Source: Clostridia bacterium
Lineage (GTDB): Bacteria > Bacillota > Clostridia > Oscillospirales > CAG-382
NCBI GenBank assembly: GCA_017560085.1
Contig: JAFYPA010000006.1
Coordinates: 1-39,414, forward strand
Length of the DNA stretch: 39,414 nucleotides
Direction of reading: 5' to 3'
Shown here: positions 23,054 through 31,637 of the stretch, one piece after another
Layout: every line of letters begins with the position of its first letter
How positions within the stretch are numbered: the stretch's first letter is position 1
Notes under the pieces: generated by a model
What the model saw: the letters and a program-made list of their open reading frames with translations, nothing else
Told to the model about the DNA's origin: nothing
The model's database searches: none
Translations under genes and position numbers: made by a program

Positions 23054-26000
23054 TTACTTAGCGAGGTCATCGCAACGAACGATACAGATAACTTCTGCGT
23101 GTTCGAATTCGTCTTCCTTCTTGATTTCGCTGGAAGCAACGAATGCGAGGAGAGGCATATTCTTGTCATCGTTACATCTGTAGTTCTTGGATGTGGATGT
23201 AAGGATAGAAGATGTCTTGAGCTCGATTGTTTCTTCGTCGAGATCGAGGAATGTGATGATTGTGTCTTCGTCAACCATGAAGAGGAGGTCTTCGTCTTCG
23301 ATGGAGAGGATACCTGTTTCCTTATCGAAGTCGCCGATTGCAACAAGGCCGAGGCCGTCTTCTGCATCAGATGTAGCAACTGCACCGAAGTCGTTGATGT
23401 AACCGAGAACGCCTTCTTCGTCATCGAGGTAACCGTTGGAAACTGTGTAGATACCGTTGATGTCGCATACTACTGTATCAGCATCGGATACTGCTTCGTA
23501 TTCTTCTTCGATTGTGCCCTTGAAGGGGTTGTATACGTCGTAGTAAACTACCTTGGAGTCATCAACCTTAACCATCTTTGTTGCCTTAACAAATCTGTAG
23601 TCAAGAGTGTTGTTTGTCTTGATACCTGTTGTACCATCAGCGGCTTCTGCATAGAGGTATACGAGGTCTTCCATAGATGTGGACTTGGGGTTGTTCTTTA
23701 CGATATACTTGATGTTCTTGAATTCATCGTCTGTATCGAAGTTAGGTCTATTGTCGTTGTCGTAGATTGTGAATACAGGTTCGTCTTCATCGTTGTATGT
23801 CTTGATAACAACCTTTGTGTTTTCACCGAATGTTACGAACTTGGAAGGAGCAACCTGAGTCTGGAGAGAGCCGTCCTTCTTGAGGAACTGGTAGAGGTTA
23901 CCGGAGCTCTTTACGAATGCGGATGTTACCTTACCTTCAACGTCGGATTCATATGTGTAGAATGTGTCGAGCTCGTCTGTCTTAAGTACGGATACGTCTG
24001 TGTTTGCATCCATGGGAGCAATCTTGAATACGTACTGGTCATCGGAGTTAACTGTGTATGTAAGAAGCTTTCCTACATAGTCGCTGAAGTCGTATACGCC
24101 GTTCTTCTGCTTGGGAGTTACAGGCATAGAAGGATCTCTTGCAGCGAGAGAGTCGCTTGTCTGGGGCTTAACAACTACGTCAACAAGCTCGCCCTCGATA
24201 AGAGCCTCGAGCATATTGCCGGACTTCTGGAGGTTACCGTCTTCAACGATACCAACAGATGTTGTGAATGCATATGCGCCGTTTGTGTTCGGGAAGATCA
24301 TTGCATATTCAGCCTTTTCGTCGATAGCGCCTGCAGAACCCTTAACGTGGAACATTGCATTACCTACGAATACGATGTCGTATGTCTTACCGAATGTGAT
24401 GTTGCTGAAGTTGGAAGAAAGGTATGTGGGAATTCTACCTGTTGTGATGCCCATTCTCGCACCGGACTTGTCGGGGTAACCAACATAGTGACGAGCCATG
24501 TTTGTTCTGTTTGTGCTGGAGCCGTTGAAACCGAAGGTGTATTCGCTGGAGTACTTGTCATATACCTGGTTTTCGGTGTATTCCATCTTTATAGCGGTAG
24601 AACACTTGATGTAGTTTGCAGGACCGTTGATATAAGCTGTGATAAGCTGCTTATCCTTGAAGTCTGCACCTTCCTTTGTTGCACCGTATGTATAAATTGT
24701 GGGAACTTCTCTTGATTCGTATACTGCAGAGATTGTGTCAAGACCGGAAGCGTGCATATCCATAAGGGATTCGCCTTCTTCTTCGCATACCTGACCGATT
24801 GTATAGGGCTTGAGCCAGAGGTAATCGTACTTGCCGTCACCATTGGAGTCCCAAGCGTCTGCTTCGAAGTTTGTGGAAGAGGGCATAATCTGCATAAGAG
24901 CAGCCATACCGCCTGTAGAGTAGATACCGTAGCCACGAAGGTCGGATGCTACCATGGATTCGGAAACTCTTACCCACTTACCGCCTGTCTTTTCGTAAAC
25001 TTCGGGGATAGAGTTGTAAGCTTCCTTGCCACGACCGAGAACGTCCTTGTTGGACTTGAAGTTGTAGTCCATTACATAGTCTTCTTCCTCGGGATCTCTT
25101 TCTGTAGCGTCAAGCCAGAGAAGAGTGATACATTCCTTGTCCTTGTCCTCCATGTTAGCGGGCTTGGAGTATGTCCAGGGAGCGTTGAAGAGGTAGGAAA
25201 CCTGACCGTCGATTGTTACCTTACCTGTAGCTGCCTTAACGTTACCGTCGCCCTGGTAAGCGAGGTTCTGGTTGGAAGCATCGAACTTAACCTTGGAGCC
25301 GGGAAGGTCTGCCTTGTATGTACCGAGAGCTGTAGCAGCGATAATTTCGGGAGCCTTGTTTTCTTCCTTCTTGTAGTAGATGGAGAGGTCGATAAGGAAG
25401 TAGTCGTCTGCCTTGCCTGCAAGACCGAGTGTATCGAATGCGATTTCATCGAAGAGATTTGAATCTGTGTCGATGTAGTCTTCATCGAAGCAAGCCACGG
25501 AAATCATTTCCATGTCATCCTTAGCGTCGTCTGTCTTTTCGAATTCGTCGATACAGTAGTTGGGAGTTGCAACAACTCTCTGAACTGTCTTCTTAAGGCC
25601 GAATACCTTCTGAGCTACTGTGTCGTAGATTGTGTAAGGAGTCTGAGCCTTTTCAACGATAGCGTGCTTACCGCTGGTAAGAACAACTTCCTCGTATTCG
25701 ATTTCGTAAGCTGTTTCGCCTGTAGCCATATCAGCATAGAAAGCGTTGTAAAGAAGAACTGCTACGTTACCTCTTGTAAGAGCTGTGTCGTAGTTTACGT
25801 TTGAGGGAAGACCGTCGTCAAGACCGATCTTTTCAGCGATTGTTATGTAGTCAAAGGGATAGCCGAGAGCGTCCTTCTTTTCATAACCGAGCGCACGAAC
25901 GAGCATAACGTAAGCATCCTGAAGGATGATGCCGCCCTTAGGGTCGAATGTTGTTGCATTTCTTCCCTTGATGATGCCGCTGTCATTAGCCCATGAAATC

Positions 26001-26314
26001 ATGAAGTAGTAGAAGGGGTCATCGAGGTCGGTAAAGGTTGTGCTGTTGTCGCCTTCCTTACCTTCAACAGTCTTGCCTGCCTTCATAAGTCTGTAGATGA
26101 AGGTAGCCATCTGCTGACGTGTAACGCCTTCGGAAGTACCGAATGTAGTTGCTGTGGTTCCTGTTGTTATACCTACACTAGACAAAAGGTCCACTGCCTT
26201 TGTAAGTGTTTCATCTTTTGCGGAAACGTCTGTAAACTTAGCAGCGGAAGCTACTGTGCTTACTGCACCAACCGTAAGGATGAAGGATAACACTAAAGCG
26301 AGAAATTTTCTCAT
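23054..26314 (-). CDS. SLH-domain surface (S-layer-like) protein
   Basis: A 1086-residue exported protein. A Sec signal peptide (about 1-24, ending ASA-A) precedes three S-layer homology repeats (about 25-80, 90-145 and 150-195) with FTDV/FTDL starts, GITTG/GIIKG cores and TRQQMATFIYRL-type helices. SLH domains bind pyruvylated secondary cell-wall polymers in Firmicutes. The remaining 890 residues are acidic, beta-rich and Thr/Asp-rich with no domain I recognise; the charge fits a surface array. GGAGGAG lies 6 nt before the ATG, and a strong promoter with upstream phased TTGTAAC boxes suggests high expression. It is monocistronic with its own terminator. Confidence 0.9.
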   Translation of the reverse strand: MRKFLALVLSFILTVGAVSTVASAAKFTDVSAKDETLTKAVDLLSSVGITTGTTATTFGTSEGVTRQQMATFIYRLMKAGKTVEGKEGDNSTTFTDLDDPFYYFMISWANDSGIIKGRNATTFDPKGGIILQDAYVMLVRALGYEKKDALGYPFDYITIAEKIGLDDGLPSNVNYDTALTRGNVAVLLYNAFYADMATGETAYEIEYEEVVLTSGKHAIVEKAQTPYTIYDTVAQKVFGLKKTVQRVVATPNYCIDEFEKTDDAKDDMEMISVACFDEDYIDTDSNLFDEIAFDTLGLAGKADDYFLIDLSIYYKKEENKAPEIIAATALGTYKADLPGSKVKFDASNQNLAYQGDGNVKAATGKVTIDGQVSYLFNAPWTYSKPANMEDKDKECITLLWLDATERDPEEEDYVMDYNFKSNKDVLGRGKEAYNSIPEVYEKTGGKWVRVSESMVASDLRGYGIYSTGGMAALMQIMPSSTNFEADAWDSNGDGKYDYLWLKPYTIGQVCEEEGESLMDMHASGLDTISAVYESREVPTIYTYGATKEGADFKDKQLITAYINGPANYIKCSTAIKMEYTENQVYDKYSSEYTFGFNGSSTNRTNMARHYVGYPDKSGARMGITTGRIPTYLSSNFSNITFGKTYDIVFVGNAMFHVKGSAGAIDEKAEYAMIFPNTNGAYAFTTSVGIVEDGNLQKSGNMLEALIEGELVDVVVKPQTSDSLAARDPSMPVTPKQKNGVYDFSDYVGKLLTYTVNSDDQYVFKIAPMDANTDVSVLKTDELDTFYTYESDVEGKVTSAFVKSSGNLYQFLKKDGSLQTQVAPSKFVTFGENTKVVIKTYNDEDEPVFTIYDNDNRPNFDTDDEFKNIKYIVKNNPKSTSMEDLVYLYAEAADGTTGIKTNNTLDYRFVKATKMVKVDDSKVVYYDVYNPFKGTIEEEYEAVSDADTVVCDINGIYTVSNGYLDDEEGVLGYINDFGAVATSDAEDGLGLVAIGDFDKETGILSIEDEDLLFMVDEDTIITFLDLDEETIELKTSSILTSTSKNYRCNDDKNMPLLAFVASSEIKKEDEFEHAEVICIVRCDDLAK

Positions 26315-26370
26315 GTTTTTCTCCTCCTGAAAATAGATAGATACGGCAAAATATCTTTGCCCACGATGAT

Positions 26371-26399
26371 ATTATAATATAAAAATTTCAATTTTGCAA
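26371..26399 (-). promoter_or_regulatory. Promoter of the SLH surface protein gene
   Basis: TTGCAA (26399-26394), 17-bp spacer, TATAAT (26376-26371) on the minus strand. The leader to the ATG is about 55 nt. Confidence 0.85.
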
Positions 26400-26412
26400 T
26401 AGTTTTTTGCGA

Positions 26413-26463
26413 TTGTAACATATTTGTAACAAACGGATTTTCACATAGGTTGTACATTGTAAC
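26413..26463. promoter_or_regulatory. Three TTGTAAC boxes in helical phase
   Basis: TTGTAAC on the plus strand (GTTACAA on the transcribed side) occurs at 26413-26419, 26424-26430 and 26457-26463: offsets of 11 and 33 bp, one and three helical turns. The nearest box ends 13 bp upstream of the -35 element of the SLH gene promoter, a typical place for an activator. Confidence 0.55.
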
Positions 26464-26590
26464 TATAGTACAATTTTCCGCCGTGTTTTTGTGCTATTTG
26501 ACGATAAAGAGAGTTTTCTCCTCCGAATCAAATCCTTAAAGATTACTTTCCGCATTGTTACACAGTCCCAAGTTACATAAAAACCGATTC

Positions 26591-26637
26591 AAAATGAAGA
26601 TTGCAAAGCAATCATCCCGAATTCCGGATTTCATTTT
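26591..26637. repeat. Nested palindrome at a gene end
   Basis: Outer arms AAAATGAA (26591-26598) and TTCATTTT (26630-26637) enclose a GATTGC-AAA-GCAATC hairpin (26599-26613) and one AATTCCG unit (26620-26626). It overlaps the stop codon of the preceding gene (26638-26636) and may act as a weak terminator. Confidence 0.7.
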
Positions 26638-27316
26638 AATACTCTATTACATCATTAAAGAACTTCACGCAATTCTCATACATTTCGGGATCGTCATAGG
26701 TAATCGCGCCCGAGCCTTTTTTTCTTTCGTGTCTTATGCAGATGATGCAGTCCTCGGGATAGTAGCGCAGTGCCGTTCTTCTGTATGCGATAAGCTCGGA
26801 TATCGGAATGCCGTATTCGTCAACGGCGTAGTCGGGCACCTCGTCCAGCACCTCAGAGAGCGGGCGGAGGATTCCCTTTTCCTTTACGTCCTCGTAGAGA
26901 AGCGGGTGAAGCATATAAATCACGCAGTTACCCGTGGCGATTTCCGTGTAGAATCTCTGATACTCGGAGTTGTTGGTCTGTGCCGCCTTGTCATCAAGCT
27001 CGTATTCACCGCCTATTTCCGCAATGGGGATTATAAGCTGGAATACCTCGGCTATCTTTTCTCCGTCGCCGTTGTAATCCTCGCGCATTATGCTCTCGAA
27101 GGAGGGCTCTCTGTAGTCCTCGGAGGGGGTTATCATATTCTTGAGTCTTCCCGCATAAAGAACCATAGCATCGGGCTCGGTCTTGCTTGCGCACTGAGTT
27201 ATGCACACGCCGAATATTATTACCATAAATATTCCGAACAGAGTGTGCCACTTGTAGTGATACCAATAATTCTCAAGCTTCTGCACGAAGGTCATCTGAA
27301 TTTTTTCTTCAGACAT
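26636..27316 (-). CDS. Membrane-anchored protein of unknown function
   Basis: A 226-residue protein with a short cytoplasmic N-terminus, one membrane helix (about 25-45, WHTLFGIFMVIIFGVCI) and an extracytoplasmic domain of about 180 residues. The outer domain has alternating beta/alpha segments that loosely recall a solute-binding fold, but I recognise no family motif. The ATG at 27316 has AAAGGTGG 7 nt upstream; the longer frame begins at a TTG within that ribosome binding site. It follows the glycosidase by about 40 bp and is probably co-transcribed with it. The function is unknown. Confidence 0.75.
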   Translation of the reverse strand: MSEEKIQMTFVQKLENYWYHYKWHTLFGIFMVIIFGVCITQCASKTEPDAMVLYAGRLKNMITPSEDYREPSFESIMREDYNGDGEKIAEVFQLIIPIAEIGGEYELDDKAAQTNNSEYQRFYTEIATGNCVIYMLHPLLYEDVKEKGILRPLSEVLDEVPDYAVDEYGIPISELIAYRRTALRYYPEDCIICIRHERKKGSGAITYDDPEMYENCVKFFNDVIEY

Positions 27317-27357
27317 AACATTGCCACCTTTCAAACATTTAATTTACATATTATATA

Positions 27358-28563
27358 TTACAGAATTCCCTTGTCCGTAAGTCTTTGCACCGCATAAAGA
27401 TAAAACAGCATACAGCTTGAATACCAGCGGGCGGCTCCCGTGGGCTCTCCGCTTATCGGGTCAAGCTCCTGTCCGAGCGGCAGACGGTCGAAGCAGGTCG
27501 TCCACGCCTCTACCCATTTTTTGCAGACATGGTCGAACTCATCCGAAAGTCCGTAGAGGTCCATCCATCTTGTACAGCGGAGCACTATGAGTCCCTGCGT
27601 GAAATAGCCCCAGCAGTTGTAGTCGTCGTGACCCTCACAGCTTTTATCGCAGATTGCCATTGAGGGGAACGGGTAATTTGTCCAAAATTCGTGCTCGTTC
27701 TTTATGTGTCTTTCACAGATTTCCTTTATGAGCTCGCTGTCCTCTTCCCTGTCAAGCACTCCCTCGAGGAACAAATGGAAGATTGTGCTTGAGAGGTACC
27801 TTCTCTTGTTGCCGTATCTGTCGGCATCGTAGAAGAAGGCGTCGTCCTTGTCGAAGCAGACCTCAAAGAGTCTTTGCTTTACATCCCGAGCCTTGCTTTT
27901 CCACATTTCGGCTTCTTCGCCTTTTCCGAGCTTTTCCGCAAAGCGCGACATCGACATAAGGTTTCCGTAGAAATTGCAGTTCATATCCACCGCAAAAATC
28001 GGAGCGACCTTCTCGTCCTCGGGGAATACGCCCGCCTCGGCAATGCTTCCGTCGGGCAGAACATAGTTTCCTTTGTAAAGAAGCCCCTCAAGACGACCGC
28101 TGTTGTCGTGACCGGTGTCGTAGCCGTAAAACATTTCCACAAGTCCCTTGCCGAGGGTCATTCTGTTGTTCTCAAGCCAGGAAATCCATTTCGCCCCCGA
28201 GCTGTAGACCTTGAGGTCGAATTCTCTGTCACCGAGCATTTCCGAAACATCAAGCGCAAGCGACAGAAAGGAAACGCACTCCTGAATCTGCGAATATTCG
28301 TAAACCGCCTTGCCGTCCGCCTCGATAACACGGAAGGGATAAAGTCCGTCCTTCTGGTGGTCGATGAATGCTTCTATTGTGTTTCTTGCGAGGTAGAGCT
28401 TGGAGTTATCCATTTTGGCATAGATGACCGCATCGTAGGCGTGCTCAAGCCACAGCCCCGCATACTGTGCGGAAATCTGCAAAAGCACCGTATCGCCGAA
28501 GCGTTTTTCATTGTCCGTCACGAGCCTTTGCTTTATCTGGTTGCAGATATTGTTTATCATCAT
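27358..28563 (-). CDS. (Alpha/alpha)6-barrel glycosidase, MGH1/GH63-like
   Basis: A 401-residue protein without a signal peptide. Alternating helices and the motifs GYDTGHDNSGR (about 147-157) and NCWGYFTQGLIVLR, near the end, correspond to the DNSPR and active-site tryptophan segments of the MGH1-like/GH63/trehalase-type (alpha/alpha)6 glycosidases. It probably hydrolyses an alpha-linked disaccharide or glucosyl/mannosyl-glycerate-type substrate in the cytoplasm, but a specific activity cannot be claimed. The ATG at 28563 has GGAGG 5 nt upstream. It is first in a two-gene unit with a membrane-anchored unknown protein. Confidence 0.75.
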   Translation of the reverse strand: MMINNICNQIKQRLVTDNEKRFGDTVLLQISAQYAGLWLEHAYDAVIYAKMDNSKLYLARNTIEAFIDHQKDGLYPFRVIEADGKAVYEYSQIQECVSFLSLALDVSEMLGDREFDLKVYSSGAKWISWLENNRMTLGKGLVEMFYGYDTGHDNSGRLEGLLYKGNYVLPDGSIAEAGVFPEDEKVAPIFAVDMNCNFYGNLMSMSRFAEKLGKGEEAEMWKSKARDVKQRLFEVCFDKDDAFFYDADRYGNKRRYLSSTIFHLFLEGVLDREEDSELIKEICERHIKNEHEFWTNYPFPSMAICDKSCEGHDDYNCWGYFTQGLIVLRCTRWMDLYGLSDEFDHVCKKWVEAWTTCFDRLPLGQELDPISGEPTGAARWYSSCMLFYLYAVQRLTDKGIL

Positions 28564-28593
28564 AATTACCTCCCCAAAAGGTAGTATGAGGCT

Positions 28594-28622
28594 ATTATAT
28601 CAGATTTATATGAACTATTCAA
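28594..28622 (-). promoter_or_regulatory. Promoter of the glycosidase unit
   Basis: TTGAAT (28622-28617), 17-bp spacer, TATAAT (28599-28594) on the minus strand, 30 bp before the gene. Confidence 0.8.
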
Positions 28623-28654
28623 GCAAAACAAAAATAATTTGCCTCCATTACAAA

Positions 28655-28688
28655 CAAAAGACGACCGTCACAGGACAGCCGTCTTTAA
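28655..28688 (-). terminator. Terminator of the second MATE gene
   Basis: AGACGGCTGTC and GACGGTCGTCT form an 11-bp stem with two G-U pairs and a CTGT loop, followed by TTTGTTTG. Confidence 0.8.
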
Positions 28689-28696
28689 TAAACATA

Positions 28697-30133
28697 TTAC
28701 TTGATAGCCTTTGTTTTCCAGCCGCCCTTGAGATAGAATCCCGTTGTAAGCACCGCACCGAGAATCCATGTGCAGAGAAGCGAAATCTGGATACATTCCT
28801 TGATACCGTAAGGAAGCTCGGGTGTTCTTGTGAAGTAAGAAATCGCATATGCAATCGGAATTCTTGCGAATACCGTGGTCGCAACGGAAATCCACATGGG
28901 AGTTACCGTGTCGCCCGCGCCTCTCATAATTCCCGAGAGAGACTGTGTTACAGCCATTGCGATATAGCCAACCGCAAGAATCATCATAAGCTTGTAGCTC
29001 ATTTCAACAAGCTCTGCGGTTTCCGTGAAGATTCCCATAAGACCCTTGCCGAAAAGAAGAATGATTACCGTAATGATTGCGGATGTACCCGCCGCAATAA
29101 GAGTACCCTGCTTTGCACCCTGAATTACTCTGTCGTATCTGTTTGCGCCTACGTTCTGACCGGAGTATGTGGTAAGAGCCGTACCGAAGGAGAAGTTGGG
29201 CATCATAGCGAAGCCGTCAACACGCATTACAACGATATTCGCCGCAATGAAGAGCTCGCCGAAGCAGTTTGTAAGAGACTGAACGATAAGCATTGCGGAG
29301 GAGTAAATCGCCTGAGTCGCACCGGTGGGAAGACCAAGCTTTATGATGCGGACAACATAGCTCTTTATGGGCTTGAAATACTGTAATTGGAAATCGAAGT
29401 ATTCCGTCATTCTTGAAAGCTTCCAGAGACAAAGGATAGAGGACACAACCTGAGCGATAACCGTTGCAAGAGCAACGCCCGCAACCTCCATATTGAGCTC
29501 CTTTACAAAATAAATGTCAAGGAAAATGTTGAGCACCGTTGCAACAAGGAGATAAAGAAGTGCGGAAACCGAGTCGCCGAGACCTCTTATAACACCGCTG
29601 AGGATGTTATAGTAAGCCATACCCGCCATACCCCAGAGGGAAATCTGCAGATAGTCAACGCACCATTCGAGCGTGGAGGCGGGAGTATTCATAAGAACAA
29701 GAATGGGTCTTATGAACGGAGTCATAAGGAGTATAAGACCTATGCAGGCAAAGGCTGTAAGGGTAATACAGTTGCCGACACTGTAGGAAAGCGATTTTCT
29801 GTTTTTCGCTCCGAAGTACTGCGAAACCATAATGCTCGCACCTGCGGAAATACCGATAAACAGTGCAAGAAGCATATTAAGCATGGGAAGACAGCTTCCG
29901 ACTGCCGCAAGAGCTCTGTCGCCCGCCTTAACAAATTCGGGATTGCCCGCATTTGCGGCAAGCACCTCTGCGGAGTCTGTTATGTAGTGGCTTACAACGA
30001 TACTGTCAACCGTGTTGTAAAGCTGCTGAGCGATGTTACCTATGAGCATAGGAAGAGTAAACTTTACGATTCCCTTCCACGGTGTGCCCACCGTCATATC
30101 AACGGGAGCGAATAAACTTTTTAATGAAAACAT
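28697..30133 (-). CDS. MATE family efflux transporter
   Basis: A 478-residue polytopic protein of the MATE family with about 12 helices. It begins with a cytoplasmic segment FAPVDMTVGTPWKGIVKFTLP leading into helix 1, and the family-typical YNTVDSIVVSHYI and SQYFGAKN follow. It differs from the MATE protein at 10558-11922 in the N-terminal extension and is closer to the larger Clostridia MATE type. The ATG at 30133 has AGGAGAACAGG upstream; the longer frame is less likely. It has its own promoter and terminator. The substrate is unknown; drug or metabolite export is the family role. Confidence 0.93.
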   Translation of the reverse strand: MFSLKSLFAPVDMTVGTPWKGIVKFTLPMLIGNIAQQLYNTVDSIVVSHYITDSAEVLAANAGNPEFVKAGDRALAAVGSCLPMLNMLLALFIGISAGASIMVSQYFGAKNRKSLSYSVGNCITLTAFACIGLILLMTPFIRPILVLMNTPASTLEWCVDYLQISLWGMAGMAYYNILSGVIRGLGDSVSALLYLLVATVLNIFLDIYFVKELNMEVAGVALATVIAQVVSSILCLWKLSRMTEYFDFQLQYFKPIKSYVVRIIKLGLPTGATQAIYSSAMLIVQSLTNCFGELFIAANIVVMRVDGFAMMPNFSFGTALTTYSGQNVGANRYDRVIQGAKQGTLIAAGTSAIITVIILLFGKGLMGIFTETAELVEMSYKLMMILAVGYIAMAVTQSLSGIMRGAGDTVTPMWISVATTVFARIPIAYAISYFTRTPELPYGIKECIQISLLCTWILGAVLTTGFYLKGGWKTKAIK

Positions 30134-30185
30134 CCTGTTCTCCTGTTTTTTAATCACATAATATTCCATTTTAACTTACCGTACA

Positions 30186-30214
30186 AGTATATCACAACGA
30201 AACGGCTTTGTCAA
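30186..30214 (-). promoter_or_regulatory. Promoter of the second MATE gene
   Basis: TTGACA (30214-30209), 17-bp spacer, TATACT (30191-30186) on the minus strand. Confidence 0.85.
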
Positions 30215-30280
30215 TGTACAGAGTGTTAACCGAAGAAAAATCGGAGAGATGTTTTTGGGATGTTGTTGGTGAAATGGTAC

Positions 30281-30305
30281 AAAATTTGCCGTGTACATTC
30301 GGCAA
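30281..30305 (-). terminator. Weak hairpin after the acetyltransferase gene
   Basis: TTGCCG and CGGCAA form a 6-bp stem with an 8-nt loop, then ATTTTG on the minus strand. It is a low-strength terminator candidate 23 bp past the stop. Confidence 0.35.
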
Positions 30306-30327
30306 TATCAACCGTCAAAGGGTGGCT

Positions 30328-30903
30328 TTATCCTTTCATAACCTTCTGAAATCTGAAAAATCCGTCGTGAAGCGAGTCCTCCTCGTCGGAATGTCCGTCG
30401 GCTTCCTCGCTGTCGGGGAATTCGGGCATAGGCTCGGGATTGAATTTGTTGTAGAATTCCACAATGTGAAATCCGCATCTGTTGACATAGAAATGAATGT
30501 TTCTCGTCTCAAAATAGGGTGTCCCCGTCTCCCAGATTTCCGTTTCGGGATGGAGTGCCTCAACCTCACGCCAGGCGGAATAGCCTATTCCCCGACTGTG
30601 CACCTCGGGAAGAGTGAACAGCAATTCAAGGTGGTTATGATTGGTTTGCGTGTCAATCAGAAGAACAAGTCCGCCGACCCTCTCGCCCTCCGACATAATT
30701 ATATAAGCCTCATTCTTTTCACCGTCAATGCACCGCTCTATGGTTTTGCGGGAGATTATCTCGCCGTCATCCTCAAAGTGGTCGTCACGCAGACCGAATT
30801 CCTCTGTAGCGCCGTATTTAAACGCGCGCTGATTCTCAAGTATGAACCATTCTCTGTCCTTGTGTGTAAGTCTTTCAAGGGTTACTGTCGTGTTTCTTTT
30901 CAT
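30328..30903 (-). CDS. GNAT family N-acetyltransferase
   Basis: A 191-residue protein with the GNAT fold: motif A is visible as LELLFTLPEVHSRGIGYSAWREVEAL, where the RGIG turn binds the acetyl-CoA pyrophosphate, and the C-terminal YVNRCGFHIVEFY is the usual last strand-helix. The tail after residue 160 is acidic. The acceptor is unknown; ribosomal, small-molecule and antibiotic acetylation are all possible. The ATG at 30903 has GGAGG 6 nt upstream. The gene is preceded by two promoters separated by about 140 bp, so part of the transcripts carry a structured leader (see 30904-31067). Confidence 0.85.
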   Translation of the reverse strand: MKRNTTVTLERLTHKDREWFILENQRAFKYGATEEFGLRDDHFEDDGEIISRKTIERCIDGEKNEAYIIMSEGERVGGLVLLIDTQTNHNHLELLFTLPEVHSRGIGYSAWREVEALHPETEIWETGTPYFETRNIHFYVNRCGFHIVEFYNKFNPEPMPEFPDSEEADGHSDEEDSLHDGFFRFQKVMKG

Positions 30904-31067
30904 AATTTACCTCCAAAAACAAAAATACCCGATTATAGCACATAATACGCCCATAAGCGTACCAACGTGTATAACCGAGCTCACTCGACATCTTATCCGA
31001 CAGGCGGCCTGCAAGCCGACAAACGGCTTACTATCCCCTGCACTACGGTGCACTGTCCTCCGATGAT
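30904..31067 (-). ncRNA. Candidate structured leader RNA of the acetyltransferase gene
   Basis: From the TTGACA-17-TATACT promoter at 31074-31102 to the ATG, about 160 nt are transcribed. The segment can form hairpins TGCAC/GTGCA, AGCCG/CGGCT, CGAG/CTCG and GTACGC/GCGTAT, and holds a direct repeat GCCGTTTGTCGG / GCCGCCTGTCGG. I do not recognise a known riboswitch consensus. A second, extended -10 promoter (TGC-TATAAT, -10 at 30937-30932) lies near its end. Confidence 0.4.
30932..30937 (-). promoter_or_regulatory. Extended -10 promoter near the acetyltransferase gene
   Basis: TATAAT preceded by TGC, 28 bp upstream of the gene. The -35 region is poor, so an extended -10 would be needed. Confidence 0.5.
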
Positions 31068-31073
31068 GGGGGT

Positions 31074-31102
31074 AGTATAGCATAATTTTTTGGGGTTGTC
31101 AA
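31074..31102 (-). promoter_or_regulatory. Distal promoter of the acetyltransferase gene
   Basis: TTGACA (31102-31097), 17-bp spacer, TATACT (31079-31074) on the minus strand. Confidence 0.8.
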
Positions 31103-31140
31103 GAGGGGCAAAAGTATTGGCACAAAAGCCCCGCAAAGCC

Positions 31141-31413
31141 TTAAAGATCCTTCATAATAACCTTCGCAAAGCGGTATGCAAAAAGATTGCTTGTAGCCTT
31201 GTATTCGTTGTAAAGAGCTACCGCAAGATCTATGCGTGCCTCCTCCGACCAGCATTCGTCTTTTCTTTCCATATATAAATTAAAAAACTTCGTGTTTTCG
31301 GCGTTTGTGGCTCCCGCACCTTCCCAGAAGCATCTCACCGCAAGAACACAAGCCTCAATACAGGGTAACTCTCTTATTTCTGCATATAACTCCTTAGCAG
31401 TACTTTTACTCAT
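31141..31413 (-). CDS. Small protein of unknown function, 90 residues
   Basis: I do not recognise this 90-residue protein. It is helical and charged with three Cys, and has neither a signal peptide nor a membrane segment. The ATG at 31413 has GAGGTGG 4-5 nt upstream, which decides the start; longer in-frame extensions run through a terminator hairpin. A terminator lies directly before the ribosome binding site, so expression may be conditional or the gene may be the last part of a longer transcript. Confidence 0.65.
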   Translation of the reverse strand: MSKSTAKELYAEIRELPCIEACVLAVRCFWEGAGATNAENTKFFNLYMERKDECWSEEARIDLAVALYNEYKATSNLFAYRFAKVIMKDL

Positions 31414-31432
31414 AATCCACCTCATCGTTACT

Positions 31433-31468
31433 GTAAAACAAAAAATGCGCCCACCGAAGCAGACGCAT
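31433..31468 (-). terminator. Terminator directly ahead of the 90-residue gene
   Basis: ATGCGTCTGC and GTGGGCGCAT form a 10-bp stem with three G-U pairs and a TTCG tetraloop (31468-31445), followed by TTTTTTGTTTT on the minus strand. It ends about 20 bp before the ATG. Confidence 0.85.
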
Positions 31469-31490
31469 AAAAACGCAAGCTCCGATAGTC

Positions 31491-31637
31491 GCCAAACTAA
31501 CTCTATGAAACGGATATATTTCAACCACAGCATCACGAATAGAACTTGCATTTTATCAATGTCAAGTCGTAACGCTACAGAAGATATAACTATCCCATAG
31601 AAATTTTACTCCAATTTTCATATTAAGTTAGTTTGGC
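31491..31637. repeat. 12-bp inverted repeat bounding 147 bp
   Basis: GCCAAACTAACT at 31491-31502 is the exact reverse complement of AGTTAGTTTGGC at 31626-31637. The interior is non-coding, A/T-rich and contains TTGACA (31565-31560) with a poor -10. It could be a MITE remnant, or long-range pairing in a leader. Confidence 0.6.

Noticed and set aside
22661..24715. Long open frame of 684 codons on the plus strand
   Set aside because: It lies opposite the SLH surface gene and AraC gene, is rich in Cys/Val/Leu without domains, and lacks a ribosome binding site. It is an antisense shadow of codon bias.
30960..31080. tRNA or 6S-like RNA gene
   Set aside because: No cloverleaf, T-loop or CCA end can be built; the hairpins are short and irregular. 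It is kept only as an unnamed leader.
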